The notes under the pieces: model-generated
What the model saw: only the letters and a program-made list of their open reading frames with translations
The model's database searches: none
What the model was told of the DNA's origin: nothing
Part shown: one piece after another, positions 18,343 through 27,559 of the stretch
Layout: each line of letters begins with the position of its first letter
Numbering within the stretch: position 1 is the stretch's first letter
Translations under genes and position numbers: made by a program
Source: CAJBVG01 sp943372995
Lineage (GTDB): Bacteria; Bacteroidota; Bacteroidia; Sphingobacteriales; Sphingobacteriaceae
Direction of reading: 5' to 3'
Assembly (NCBI GenBank): GCA_943372995.1
Contig: CALSAQ010000008.1
Coordinates: forward strand, 42,168 to 106,167
DNA length: 64,000 nt

Positions 18343-19214
18343 TATGCACTTGCAGTAGGCATTTGACGATCTACTTTTTTAACTAAACCTTGTAAAACGG
18401 CACCTGGACCAACTTCAGTGAACGAGCTTGCTCCATCAGCAATCATCGCTTTGACCGTTTGTGTCCAACGAACTGCTCCAGTGAGTTGAGCAATTAAATT
18501 TTGTTGAATGACATTTGGATCTGTAGTAGGCATTGCATTTACATTCTGATATACAGGGCAAATTGGAGTATTAAATGTAGTTGCCTTAATAGCTGCTTCT
18601 AGTTCTACTCTTGCTGGTTCCATAAGTGGAGAGTGGAAAGCACCTCCAACATTAAGTACCAAAGCTCGTTTAGCTCCAGCCTCTGTCATTTTTGCACATG
18701 CCTCATTAACTCCTTCTATGGTACCCGAAATTACTAATTGACCAGGACAGTTGTAATTTGCAGGAACAACTACTTCCGAAATTGATGCACATATTTCTTC
18801 TACCTTCTCATCTTCCAATCCTAGAATTGCAGCCATCGTAGAAGGTCTAATTTCACATGCTTTTTGCATAGCATTTGCTCTGGCTATAACTAAACGAAAC
18901 GCATCTTCAAATGCTAATGTTCCATTGGCAACCAATGCAGAAAATTCACCAAGTGAGTGTCCTGCAACCATGTCTGGCTTAAAGTCGGCAATTGTTTTTG
19001 CTAAAATTACAGAATGCAAGAAAATTGCAGGTTGAGTAACTTTAGTTTGTTTTAAGTCCTCGTCGGTTCCGTTAAACATCATATCCGTAATACGGAAACC
19101 GATAATTTCATTCGCCTTTTCGAATAATGCTTTTGCTTCTGCATTTTGCTCATAGAGCTCTTTGCCCATTCCAACGAATTGAGCACCTTGACCAGGAAAT
19201 ATATATGCTTTCAT
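18342..19214 (-). CDS. fabD: Malonyl-CoA:ACP transacylase
   Basis: FabD loads malonate from CoA onto ACP for fatty acid synthesis. The 290 residues begin MKAYIFPGQGAQFVGMG. The nucleophile elbow GHSLGEFSALV places the active Ser near residue 87, and the family's His is in GGAFHSPLM near 195. FTEVGPGAVLQGLVKK closes the domain. Length is slightly below the E. coli enzyme, within the family range. ACP and FabF are far away at 56.6-58.2 kb. A TATCTTTG box precedes it. Confidence 0.96.
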   Translation of the reverse strand: MKAYIFPGQGAQFVGMGKELYEQNAEAKALFEKANEIIGFRITDMMFNGTDEDLKQTKVTQPAIFLHSVILAKTIADFKPDMVAGHSLGEFSALVANGTLAFEDAFRLVIARANAMQKACEIRPSTMAAILGLEDEKVEEICASISEVVVPANYNCPGQLVISGTIEGVNEACAKMTEAGAKRALVLNVGGAFHSPLMEPARVELEAAIKATTFNTPICPVYQNVNAMPTTDPNVIQQNLIAQLTGAVRWTQTVKAMIADGASSFTEVGPGAVLQGLVKKVDRQMPTASA

Positions 19215-19233
19215 TCAATATCTATTTATGATT

Positions 19234-19241
19234 CAAAGATA
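19234..19241 (-). promoter_or_regulatory. -7 box TATCTTTG upstream of fabD
   Basis: An exact TATCTTTG on the minus strand, 19 bases before the fabD ATG; this is the most frequent -7 form in the window. It would serve fabD-tsaE. Confidence 0.5.
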
Positions 19242-19350
19242 GTATTTTTTTCAAACGCAGTAATATTCACATCTTTTAATTCTAATTAACATTTATTAAC
19301 AAAAGCATAAACTGTATTCAGCTAGTTTTGCTTCATCAAAATAAAAAAAC

Positions 19351-20532
19351 ATGAAAAAAGTTAGAATAGCATTAATCCTTATTTGTGTCCTTATCGTTAC
19401 AAATGAAGTGTTTTCTCAAGCATTGATTGCAAAAATACCTTTTGAAAAAAAGGATAATCATACCTATATCAGAATACAAGTAAATAAATCTAAAAAAACA
19501 TATTTATTTATTTTCGACACAGGTGCAGGAGGAACTATTGTAAGTTCTGATTTAGTAAGGGAATTAAATCTTCACTTAACCCAAAAAGATACTTTACTAG
19601 ATATGGCTGGTGGTAGTGAATCTGTAAAAATGAGCTTAAAAAACTCTATTACACTTGGTGATGAACAGATACATAATATTGATTTTTATGTACAAGAAAG
19701 TCTACCTCCTTTTATTGGTAGTGAAAAAATCTGGGGTGTAATTGGCTATGATTTATTAGTTAGGTACACCTCGAAAATTGATTTTGAAAAAAAATATTTA
19801 TCACTATATGCAAAGAATACAGGATTAAATCCTGAAGCTGAAGAAATTCCATTCGTGCTATTAGACGGTATTCCAGTTATTAAACATCAAATTACTACTC
19901 CATCTGGACGAAAATTAACATGTAATTTGGTTTTTGATTCGGGTGCTGGTTTTGCGATGAGCTTAAATGCATCATTTAATAATAAATATAATTTAATATC
20001 AGAATTACCAAAGAAAAGTAAAGTTCAAGTTATTGGTGCGTCGCAAAGTAATCCTTTTGATAATTATATAAGTACAATGCCTTCAATAAGTATCGGCTCA
20101 TCTATTTTAACCGATGTTCCATTAAATATTTCTATGGCAAAAGAAGGAATTACAAGTGGCGATGAGGTAGATGGAGTAATCGGTATAGATATTATTGGCA
20201 AATTCAATGTTATACTCGATTATGAGAAAAAAACTATCAAGTTAATTCCAAATTCAAATTACGTGAAGCCATTTAAATTTAATCTAACTGGGCTTCATTT
20301 TAAGAAAAATACAGAAGGAAAGATCTACATTAGTAATGTGCTTGAACATTCTTCTGCTGAGGAAGTTGGCTTAAAAAAAGGAGACATCATTATCAGTATG
20401 AATAAAAGCACTATTAATGAAATAGAAGAACTAAAATCGGGTTTAAGTGAGCTTGGTAAAAGAAACCAATTAATAGTTCTTCGTGATGGGAAAATGATGG
20501 AGTTCGAAATAGAATCGAAACGATTTTATTAA
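19351..20532 (+). CDS. Exported retropepsin-like aspartic protease with PDZ domain
   Basis: The 393-residue protein has a signal peptide ending near FSQA. Two retropepsin-type half sites are visible: FDTGAGGTIV near residue 56 and FDSGAGFAM near 197, each followed by hydrophobic strands, so both catalytic Asp of a single-chain aspartyl protease are present. A C-terminal PDZ domain (about 305-390) shows AEEVGLKKGDIIISMNK. PDZ domains usually bind substrate tails. A TAGTTTTG box lies at 19323-19330. Substrates are unknown. Its stop is one base before a promoter box for the next gene. Confidence 0.85.
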   Translation: MKKVRIALILICVLIVTNEVFSQALIAKIPFEKKDNHTYIRIQVNKSKKTYLFIFDTGAGGTIVSSDLVRELNLHLTQKDTLLDMAGGSESVKMSLKNSITLGDEQIHNIDFYVQESLPPFIGSEKIWGVIGYDLLVRYTSKIDFEKKYLSLYAKNTGLNPEAEEIPFVLLDGIPVIKHQITTPSGRKLTCNLVFDSGAGFAMSLNASFNNKYNLISELPKKSKVQVIGASQSNPFDNYISTMPSISIGSSILTDVPLNISMAKEGITSGDEVDGVIGIDIIGKFNVILDYEKKTIKLIPNSNYVKPFKFNLTGLHFKKNTEGKIYISNVLEHSSAEEVGLKKGDIIISMNKSTINEIEELKSGLSELGKRNQLIVLRDGKMMEFEIESKRFY

Positions 20533-20540
20533 TATCTTTG
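20533..20540 (+). promoter_or_regulatory. -7 box TATCTTTG three bases before a start codon
   Basis: An exact TATCTTTG begins at the base after the protease stop and ends three bases before the next ATG. If used, the transcript starts at or past the A of the ATG, so it would be leaderless or use a different start. Confidence 0.5.
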
Positions 20541-20543
20541 TGA

Positions 20544-20963
20544 ATGAAATTAATAGAATCTCATTATTGGGTAATCATAAGGTTAATTGTTATTAGTGTA
20601 TTATTATCCATCATCTCATACCTAATTGATCATTATGAATGGACTAACGAATTAAATCCATTCTATACCATTACACTTTGGTCGGTTGTTTGTATGAATA
20701 TTGTAGCTATAATCTTCTTTCTTATCATCAAACCTAAAGAGGATCTTTTTGAAGAAGACTTTAAAGAAAAAATAAGAATAGGTAAACTATCCAGAAATAT
20801 CTATCTGTTTTCAATACTTATGATATTTACTGGGTTAATGACATTTAGTTCATCTGCCGGAAGAGTTTCCTATCTTTTCTTTATGCTCGGACTTGTTACT
20901 ATGCCTGTAGCCCATGTATTATATGGACTCTGGATTAAAGCTATAAATAATAGTAAAAAGTAG
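20544..20963 (+). CDS. Small four-helix membrane protein of unknown function
   Basis: The 139-residue protein has four predicted membrane helices at about residues 9-27, 42-62, 85-104 and 110-131. A charged loop (KPKEDLFEEDFKEKIRIGK) lies between helices 2 and 3. I do not recognise a family. It stands between an exported protease and mfd on the same strand, with its own promoter box. The start ATG 20544 is taken because no other fits. Confidence 0.65.
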   Translation: MKLIESHYWVIIRLIVISVLLSIISYLIDHYEWTNELNPFYTITLWSVVCMNIVAIIFFLIIKPKEDLFEEDFKEKIRIGKLSRNIYLFSILMIFTGLMTFSSSAGRVSYLFFMLGLVTMPVAHVLYGLWIKAINNSKK

Positions 20964-20973
20964 CAGATTAAGT

Positions 20974-20987
20974 ATCTCATATCTCAT
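20974..20987. repeat. Tandem ATCTCAT repeat (2 copies)
   Basis: Two exact 7-base units followed by a degenerate TTCAGAT. The reverse complement, ATGAGAT, is the unit also found in the minisatellite at 7712-7738. Confidence 0.7.
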
Positions 20988-20997
20988 TTCAGATAGT

Positions 20998-21005
20998 TAT
21001 CTTTG
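20998..21005 (+). promoter_or_regulatory. -7 box TATCTTTG upstream of mfd
   Basis: An exact TATCTTTG ends seven bases before the TTG start of mfd, implying a 5' leader of zero to two bases. The spacing supports TTG 21013 as the true start. Confidence 0.55.
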
Positions 21006-21012
21006 TGGAGTT

Positions 21013-24000
21013 TTGAATATTAAAGATTTATTTCAATTATACAAAACCGACAATCGTATTGCTTCAATTGCTAAGGCAATTGCCTCAAAAAGAAATGCAC
21101 ACATACATTTAAAGGGGTTAGTGGGTTCGTCGGATGCGTTTGTATCGTTAGCGTTGTATTTTATACAAAAGCAAGGGCAGCTTATTGTCCTTCCAGACCG
21201 AGAAGAGGCAGTTTATTTCCAGAATGACCTTGAAAATTTAAGCGAGAAAAAGATTTTACTATTTCCCTCATCTTATAGAAAAGCATTCGATATTACCAAT
21301 ATCGATAGGCAAGCTGTATTACAAAGGGCTGAAGTGTTGAATGAGTTAAAGCATAGTAAAGAATATGGAAAAATAATTGTTACCTATCCAGAAGCTTTAG
21401 CTGAAAAGGTAATGGATAAAACCTCATTAGAAGAATATACTTTAGAAATAAAAAATGGAGAACGTTGTTCAATAGAAACCATTAATGACTTTTTAACCGA
21501 GTATGAATTCGAAAGAGTAGATTTCGTTTATGAAGCTGGTCAATTTTCAATAAGAGGTGGTATAGTTGATATTTATTCATACTCTAACGAATTACCTTAT
21601 CGTATAGAGTTTTTCGGAGATCATGTGGAATCGATACGAACGTTCGACATTGAGAATCAATTATCAATTGAAGCTGTAAATGAGCTTTCTATTATTCCAA
21701 ATATTCAATCTCAAAAACTCGCCAATCACCAAGCTTCTATATTACAATATTTAGATAGTAGTACTAGTATTTGGTTTAAAGATGTACAATTCACCTACGA
21801 TATTTTTGATCAAGGAAAAGAAAAAGCCTCTGAAGTATATTCAGCCTTAAGCAAAGAGGATTTAATTTTGCATCCAGAGTACTTAGATCCAAATGAAGTT
21901 TTTCAGAGTTCATCAGAATTCAACAAACAACTAAACACTTTTAGCTGTGTTGAGTTTGGAAAACAATTTTTCTTTAATGCTGATGAGCAAATATTTTTCT
22001 CGAACAGACCACAACCATCATTCAATAAAGATTTCAATCTGCTTATTCATAATTTAAAAAAGAATGAATCGGAAGGTATTGCAAACTTTATTTTTGCAGA
22101 TCAAGCGAAACAAATAGAGCGCTTATATACCATATTTGATGATATTTATAAAGGAACAAACGACGATACTAAAAAAGTAAATTTCACACCATTGCCTTTA
22201 TCTATTAGAGAAGGATTTATTGATGATGAATTAAAATATGCATTCTATACGGATCATCAAATTTTCGATCGTTACTATAAATATAAGATTCATAAAAATT
22301 ATTCTAAATCTCAAGCGCTTACCTTAAAAGAGTTAAGAGAATTAAAACCAGGAGATTTTGTAGTACACATAGATCATGGTATAGGTAAATATGCAGGCTT
22401 AGAAAAAATAGAAGTAAATGGAAAATTGCAAGAAGCGATTCGTTTGGTTTATGCCGACAATGATTTGCTTTATGTGAATATAAACTCTTTAAATAGAATT
22501 TCTAAGTATACAGGTAAGGATGGTACATTACCTAAAATGCACAAACTTGGAACTGAGGCTTGGGAGAAACTTAAGAAAAACACCAAGAAAAAAGTTAAAG
22601 ATATTGCAAGAGATCTTATTAAGTTATACGCTAAGCGTAAAGCACAAATGGGAAATGCATTTAGTCCGGACACCTATTTACAGGCAGAGCTAGAAGCTTC
22701 ATTTATGTATGAAGACACGCCTGACCAGATAAAATCTACTGCCGATATAAAAAAAGATATGGAGTCGCCACATCCTATGGATCGACTAGTATGTGGAGAT
22801 GTTGGGTTTGGAAAAACAGAGGTAGCAATAAGAGCAGCATTTAAAGCTGTTACTGATAGTAAACAAGTTGCCATTTTAGTACCCACAACTATTTTGGCCA
22901 TGCAACATTATAAAACTTTTAAAGATCGACTGAAAGATTTTCCATGTAATGTGGAGTACATTAATAGATTTAGATCGAATAAAGAGATTAAAGAAATATT
23001 ACAAAAAACAGCAGAAGGGAAAGTAGATATATTAATTGGTACACATCGAATAGTGAGCAAAGATGTTAAGTTTAAAGATTTAGGCTTAATGATAATTGAT
23101 GAAGAACAAAAATTTGGAGTAAGTACAAAAGAGAAATTAAAACAATTTAGAGCAAACATCGATACACTCACCTTAACTGCAACTCCGATTCCAAGAACCC
23201 TACATTTCTCTTTAATGGGAGCAAGGGATTTATCAATAATAAATACACCACCACCCAACCGACAACCAGTTACCACAGAGTTACATGTCTTTAATGAAAA
23301 ATTAATTAAAGAAGCGATAGAGTATGAAGTAGAACGAGGAGGACAAGTTTTCTTTATACATAATAGGGTGCAAGACATTGCACAAATTGCAGGCTTAATA
23401 CAGCGAGTTTGCCCTGGAGTAAGAGTAGGCATTGGTCATGGTCAGTTAGATGGTGATGCGTTAGAAGACGTCATGTTAAAGTTCATGTCGGGTGAATACG
23501 ACGTATTAGTAGCAACAACAATTATTGAATCGGGCTTAGATATTTCGAATGCCAATACTATTTTTATTAATAATGCACATCATTTCGGTTTAAGTGATAT
23601 GCACCAAATGAGAGGACGAGTGGGACGATCGAATAAAAAAGCATTTTGTTATTTATTAAGTCCACCACTATCAACCTTAACACCAGAAGCTAGAAAACGA
23701 TTAAGTGCCATTGAAGAATTTTCTGATTTAGGAAGTGGTTTTCAGGTAGCAATGCGTGATTTAGATATACGAGGTGCAGGAAATTTATTAGGAGCTGAAC
23801 AAAGTGGTTTTATTGCAGAAATTGGATTTGAGCTTTATCATAAGATATTAGATGAAGCGATACAAGAACTAAAGGACGATGAGTTTAAAGATTTATTCAA
23901 AGATCAACCACCGCCGCCACATGTATCATTCTGTCAGATTGATACGGATCAAGAGTTATTAATTCCAGATGAATACGTAACCAATATTGCTGAACGTTTA

Positions 24001-24396
24001 AACCTATATACAGAGTTAAATAAAATTGAAACAGAAGAAGGATTAAAAGCTTTCGAATTAGAAATGCAAGATCGTTTCGGACCAGTACCAAGACCTGTAA
24101 AAGAATTGCTTAACGCGATGCGCTTACAATGGTTAGCTAAAGTTATTGGTTTTGAAAAATTGAGTTTAAAAAACAATATACTTAGAGGTAATTTTCCATC
24201 GAACCCGCATTCAGGATTTTATGAGTCGGATACTTTTAGAGCGATACTACAGTTTGTTCAAAAGAATCCAAGAGGAGTGAAAATGAAAGAAGGTAAAACA
24301 AGTTTGTTGATGATATTCGACAATGTAACTTCAGTTTCACATGCCATAAATATATTATTAGAAATGAGTGGACAACAAAAATTACAAGAAGCATGA
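21013..24396 (+). CDS. mfd: Transcription-repair coupling factor
   Basis: Mfd removes stalled RNA polymerase at DNA lesions and recruits UvrA. The 1127-residue protein has the full layout: UvrB-like N-terminal modules, the RNA-polymerase-interacting CarD-like domain (LKPGDFVVHIDHGIGKYAG near 445-465), Walker A GDVGFGKTEVA near 595, the DEEQ box IIDEEQKFGV near 695, TATPIPRTL, and the TRG-type motifs MRGRVGRS and RDLDIRGAGNLLG. The start is TTG, supported by a promoter box just before it. The last bases overlap the next gene (ATGA). Confidence 0.97.
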   Translation: MNIKDLFQLYKTDNRIASIAKAIASKRNAHIHLKGLVGSSDAFVSLALYFIQKQGQLIVLPDREEAVYFQNDLENLSEKKILLFPSSYRKAFDITNIDRQAVLQRAEVLNELKHSKEYGKIIVTYPEALAEKVMDKTSLEEYTLEIKNGERCSIETINDFLTEYEFERVDFVYEAGQFSIRGGIVDIYSYSNELPYRIEFFGDHVESIRTFDIENQLSIEAVNELSIIPNIQSQKLANHQASILQYLDSSTSIWFKDVQFTYDIFDQGKEKASEVYSALSKEDLILHPEYLDPNEVFQSSSEFNKQLNTFSCVEFGKQFFFNADEQIFFSNRPQPSFNKDFNLLIHNLKKNESEGIANFIFADQAKQIERLYTIFDDIYKGTNDDTKKVNFTPLPLSIREGFIDDELKYAFYTDHQIFDRYYKYKIHKNYSKSQALTLKELRELKPGDFVVHIDHGIGKYAGLEKIEVNGKLQEAIRLVYADNDLLYVNINSLNRISKYTGKDGTLPKMHKLGTEAWEKLKKNTKKKVKDIARDLIKLYAKRKAQMGNAFSPDTYLQAELEASFMYEDTPDQIKSTADIKKDMESPHPMDRLVCGDVGFGKTEVAIRAAFKAVTDSKQVAILVPTTILAMQHYKTFKDRLKDFPCNVEYINRFRSNKEIKEILQKTAEGKVDILIGTHRIVSKDVKFKDLGLMIIDEEQKFGVSTKEKLKQFRANIDTLTLTATPIPRTLHFSLMGARDLSIINTPPPNRQPVTTELHVFNEKLIKEAIEYEVERGGQVFFIHNRVQDIAQIAGLIQRVCPGVRVGIGHGQLDGDALEDVMLKFMSGEYDVLVATTIIESGLDISNANTIFINNAHHFGLSDMHQMRGRVGRSNKKAFCYLLSPPLSTLTPEARKRLSAIEEFSDLGSGFQVAMRDLDIRGAGNLLGAEQSGFIAEIGFELYHKILDEAIQELKDDEFKDLFKDQPPPPHVSFCQIDTDQELLIPDEYVTNIAERLNLYTELNKIETEEGLKAFELEMQDRFGPVPRPVKELLNAMRLQWLAKVIGFEKLSLKNNILRGNFPSNPHSGFYESDTFRAILQFVQKNPRGVKMKEGKTSLLMIFDNVTSVSHAINILLEMSGQQKLQEA

Positions 24397-24749
24397 GTTT
24401 AAATCTAGATATAAAAAAGATTAACGAAGATTGGAAAAAATTATGTGCAAGAATTCAGCACGAGTTTGATTCTGACGAACCAGATGTGAAAGTATTTTTA
24501 TTTTTAATAGGAGTACAAGAGTTGGGCAAAGGACCAAAGAAATTTTCCAAACGACAGAAAGAAGAGTTGATGCATATTGCCACATGTAGGCTAATGAGCG
24601 AACTAGGATTCTACGAATTGGAGGGATTGGATCAAGATGGATGGCCGCATTGGAAGCCAACAAGACAAATTCCTGCCTATACTGTTTTAGAACAGGAGTT
24701 TTTACTTAAAAGTTTGATTATTAATTATTTGAGCGAAGAGGAAGATTAG
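24393..24749 (+). CDS. Small conserved-looking protein overlapping mfd
   Basis: A 118-residue soluble, acidic protein whose ATG overlaps the mfd TGA stop by four bases, so it is translationally coupled to mfd. It contains LFLIGVQELGKGPKKFSKRQKEELMHIATCRLMSELGFYELEGLDQDGWPHW, which looks helical and globular, with no signal or membrane segment. I do not recognise a family. The coupling suggests a role linked to transcription-coupled repair or simply shared expression. It ends just before a palindromic repeat. Confidence 0.75.
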   Translation: MSLNLDIKKINEDWKKLCARIQHEFDSDEPDVKVFLFLIGVQELGKGPKKFSKRQKEELMHIATCRLMSELGFYELEGLDQDGWPHWKPTRQIPAYTVLEQEFLLKSLIINYLSEEED

Positions 24750-24752
24750 TTT

Positions 24753-24798
24753 ATTCCAGACTCGTGCCACGACTTAAGTGGTGCCACCAGTCTGGAAT
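24753..24798. repeat. Dispersed palindromic repeat, copy 1
   Basis: The 10-base arms ATTCCAGACT (24753-24762) and AGTCTGGAAT (24789-24798) pair perfectly. Between them lies a degenerate palindrome around CACGACTTAAGTGGTG. Bases 24769-24791 match the complement of 63978-64000 at 22 of 23 positions. It fills the gap between two convergent genes, so it may also end both transcripts. Confidence 0.85.
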
Positions 24799-24801
24799 CA
24801 A

Positions 24802-27498
24802 TTATTCAATTACAAACTTTTTCACTCCAGAATAACCCCCACTTTTCAACCTGAAATAGTACATCCCTGGCAATAAATCCAAGTTGTATTTTTTTTTTAG
24901 CTCGCCTGAATTTATACTCTCAGAAGTATTGTAAACTTCCCTTCCCAACACGTCTATTACTGATACTGAAACATTTTTTATTTTGTTATCAATACCATTA
25001 ACTTGAATGTTAAACTCACCTGTGTTTTTATTTGGAAATAGTTGAAAATCTAATTTTGCAAATGGGTTAGTATTTTTTCCTACGCCACTCATGTCAACTA
25101 AATCTGTCATCCAAATTCCACGACCAAATGTTGCTGCAAATAATTTATTGGAATCTACGTGTATTTCTAGTTCGCTAACAATTACATTCGGTAATAAATT
25201 ACTATATAATACCCAACTGTTTAAGCCGTCGTAGGTGTAGTATACACCTGCATCTGTTCCAATATATATTGCATTTTTATTTGTATTAACGTCGTGAACT
25301 ATCGTATTTACTGGTATGTTAGGGAGATCACTAGATATGTTTACCCAAGTCTGACCTGCGTTTTCTGTTTTAAATACTTTAACTCCAGCAGCAAATCCAC
25401 TAAAGCAAGCCCAAGCTACTTGAGGATTATTTTGGTTCACGGAAATATATGTACAATATAAAGAATCTGGCAAACCTGAAGTTCTATTTTCCCAATTCAT
25501 TCCTGCATCGGTAGTAACATAAAACTTCATAGATTCATTTCTTTGATGAACAATTCTCTTTGCTACATAAATATAATTAGGATCATTCTCAGAATAATCA
25601 AACGCCGATATAGGAGCACCTGCTCCATTATTCATTGTAGGGAAATTTGATATTGGAAAAAATGAGAGACCTTCATCGTCTGAAATATGCATGTTCTCAT
25701 AACCTGCATAAATAATTTCTGGAATGTTTCTATCAATTTTATAAGGTGTTGTCCATTCTCCATCTTCGTTACCTACCACATTTAAAAAATTAAAACTTTC
25801 ACCCCCATCAAAAGATTGAACTAGGTAACCATATTGCGCTGATCCGTACAATATATCTGGGTCTGTAGGATGTAAAGCACATTCCATTCCATCTCCACCA
25901 ATCATATTTACCCAACTATTATTGGTTCTATAATATGTTGAATTATCTTGTGCTCCAGCAATTACATCACCAAATTTTTCTCGGAGTCCTAAACGATAGA
26001 AAGATGTTATTTGCATTCCACTTCCTAAAAATCTCCAACGTGTTGGCCATTTATAATTTGGATCTGCCAATGCATCATTCCAAGAACCTATAACAGGGTT
26101 ATCTGTTCTATATAAACCTCCATCATTAGCTACATAGTATGCATTGTTTAGTGGATTGTGTTTAAATTGATGTTGATCTGCATGCAAATATTCTCCGTAA
26201 TAAGGTAACCAATACGACATCCCATCCCAAGTTAATCCTCCATCATCTGTTCCCCACATATTTATTCCACCGATATAAACTTTATTTACGTCATTAGCAT
26301 CAGCTACTATGGCTAAATCGTAGGTACCTTGTCCGCCTCCACCTTGTGAATTATCCCATCCTAAAATATTTAAACCAGTAGCTCCATCGTATTGCTTAGT
26401 CCAAGTATTACCTGCATTCACACTTCTGTAAAAACCTTCGAGTCCTCTATCCAACCCACATGTAATTGCATATACATAATTTGTATCTACTGGTGATATC
26501 GCAAGTTCTACTCTTTGTGCCATAGTAGAAGGTATACTTGTGTTTAATAAAGTCCAAGTTTCACCAAAATCCCTAGATCTTAATATACCAGCCGTTCCTT
26601 CATTTAAAGTAGCGATGAAACCCGTTGAAGCGTAAATAGTATTGTTGTTTTTTGAGTTAGGTTCGATATCCCAAATAATTGAGCTATTTTTTTTAGTCCA
26701 AGTTGTACCTCCATCGTACGATTTCCAAATACCTGAAATACCTGCTGCTACTAGATGAAAGGAGTTTGATGGATTTACAATTACTCTTCTAATTAACGAT
26801 TCGTCATAATCAGATAAAGAAGTATTTAAACCCGTTTCTGTCCATGTATTACCACCATCAGTTGTTTTATAAACTCCAATTCCGTAGTGAGTATGACGTT
26901 TTCTTCCGTCTGATTTTAATGATACACCTAAGTAAGCATAATCGCCAACAGAGATATACATCGTGTTTGTATTATTCGGATCAATTGCTATATCACTAAT
27001 TCTGATTATTGGTAACTGGTCGGTTAGTGGTGTCCACGATTGTCCTGAATTAGTAGTTTTCCATACTCCACCTTGTGCAACTCCTACAAAAATTGTTGCT
27101 GAATCTGTAGGGTGAAATGCTATACAATTTATTCTACCCATACCATGCGAAGTAATCTCATCAACAGAGGGTGGAAGTTCGCTCGGACCAAAAGGTATCC
27201 ATGCTGAAGAGCTCGATTTACTTGCTCTGTTTTTTTCTGCTTGAATTTTCTTCACCTCATTGTAAAATAGTGATGACTGGTCGATAGTACCATTTAAAGA
27301 TGTTCTCTGTTCATAATGAGCTTCCCATCTTTTATACCATTTCCAACCTTTGGTTTTGGTCAAATCACGAGAATGACGAAAATTGTCGAACTCCAATTGC
27401 AAACTTTTTAAATCAGTTTTTTTATTCTTTTCCGGTGTAAATACTTGTGAAAAAGTTAGTGTTGGAAGCAGAATTAATAAGAATAATACTCTATACAT
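24802..27498 (-). CDS. Secreted beta-propeller (BNR/sortilin-like) protein with T9SS sorting domain
   Basis: An 898-residue exported protein. The signal peptide is MYRVLFLLILLPTLTFSQ. Many Asp-box/BNR blades follow, with repeats of the S-x-D-x-G-x-T-W kind: TTNSGQSWTP, TTDGGNTWTE, SYDGGTTWTK, SRDFGETWTL, TTDAGMNWEN, TENAGQTWVN. They form one or two large propellers as in VPS10/sortilin or xyloglucanase relatives. The last ~80 residues (FQLFPNKNTGEFNIQV ... VKKFVIE) are a type A T9SS C-terminal sorting domain, so it is exported by the type IX system and anchored or released. The substrate is unknown. Confidence 0.85.
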   Translation of the reverse strand: MYRVLFLLILLPTLTFSQVFTPEKNKKTDLKSLQLEFDNFRHSRDLTKTKGWKWYKRWEAHYEQRTSLNGTIDQSSLFYNEVKKIQAEKNRASKSSSSAWIPFGPSELPPSVDEITSHGMGRINCIAFHPTDSATIFVGVAQGGVWKTTNSGQSWTPLTDQLPIIRISDIAIDPNNTNTMYISVGDYAYLGVSLKSDGRKRHTHYGIGVYKTTDGGNTWTETGLNTSLSDYDESLIRRVIVNPSNSFHLVAAGISGIWKSYDGGTTWTKKNSSIIWDIEPNSKNNNTIYASTGFIATLNEGTAGILRSRDFGETWTLLNTSIPSTMAQRVELAISPVDTNYVYAITCGLDRGLEGFYRSVNAGNTWTKQYDGATGLNILGWDNSQGGGGQGTYDLAIVADANDVNKVYIGGINMWGTDDGGLTWDGMSYWLPYYGEYLHADQHQFKHNPLNNAYYVANDGGLYRTDNPVIGSWNDALADPNYKWPTRWRFLGSGMQITSFYRLGLREKFGDVIAGAQDNSTYYRTNNSWVNMIGGDGMECALHPTDPDILYGSAQYGYLVQSFDGGESFNFLNVVGNEDGEWTTPYKIDRNIPEIIYAGYENMHISDDEGLSFFPISNFPTMNNGAGAPISAFDYSENDPNYIYVAKRIVHQRNESMKFYVTTDAGMNWENRTSGLPDSLYCTYISVNQNNPQVAWACFSGFAAGVKVFKTENAGQTWVNISSDLPNIPVNTIVHDVNTNKNAIYIGTDAGVYYTYDGLNSWVLYSNLLPNVIVSELEIHVDSNKLFAATFGRGIWMTDLVDMSGVGKNTNPFAKLDFQLFPNKNTGEFNIQVNGIDNKIKNVSVSVIDVLGREVYNTSESINSGELKKKYNLDLLPGMYYFRLKSGGYSGVKKFVIE

Positions 27499-27559
27499 GG
27501 GTTGATTATCTAATTGTATTTCATAAATTTAACAATTCTAATGCCATAATTCTAATAAA

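Noticed and set aside
22908..23432. A 174-codon open frame on the minus strand inside mfd
   Set aside because: It lies wholly opposite a conserved gene with complete motifs, has no recognisable domain and no promoter. Long antisense frames like this, also seen opposite radA, lpxC and the BNR gene, are shadows of codon bias.
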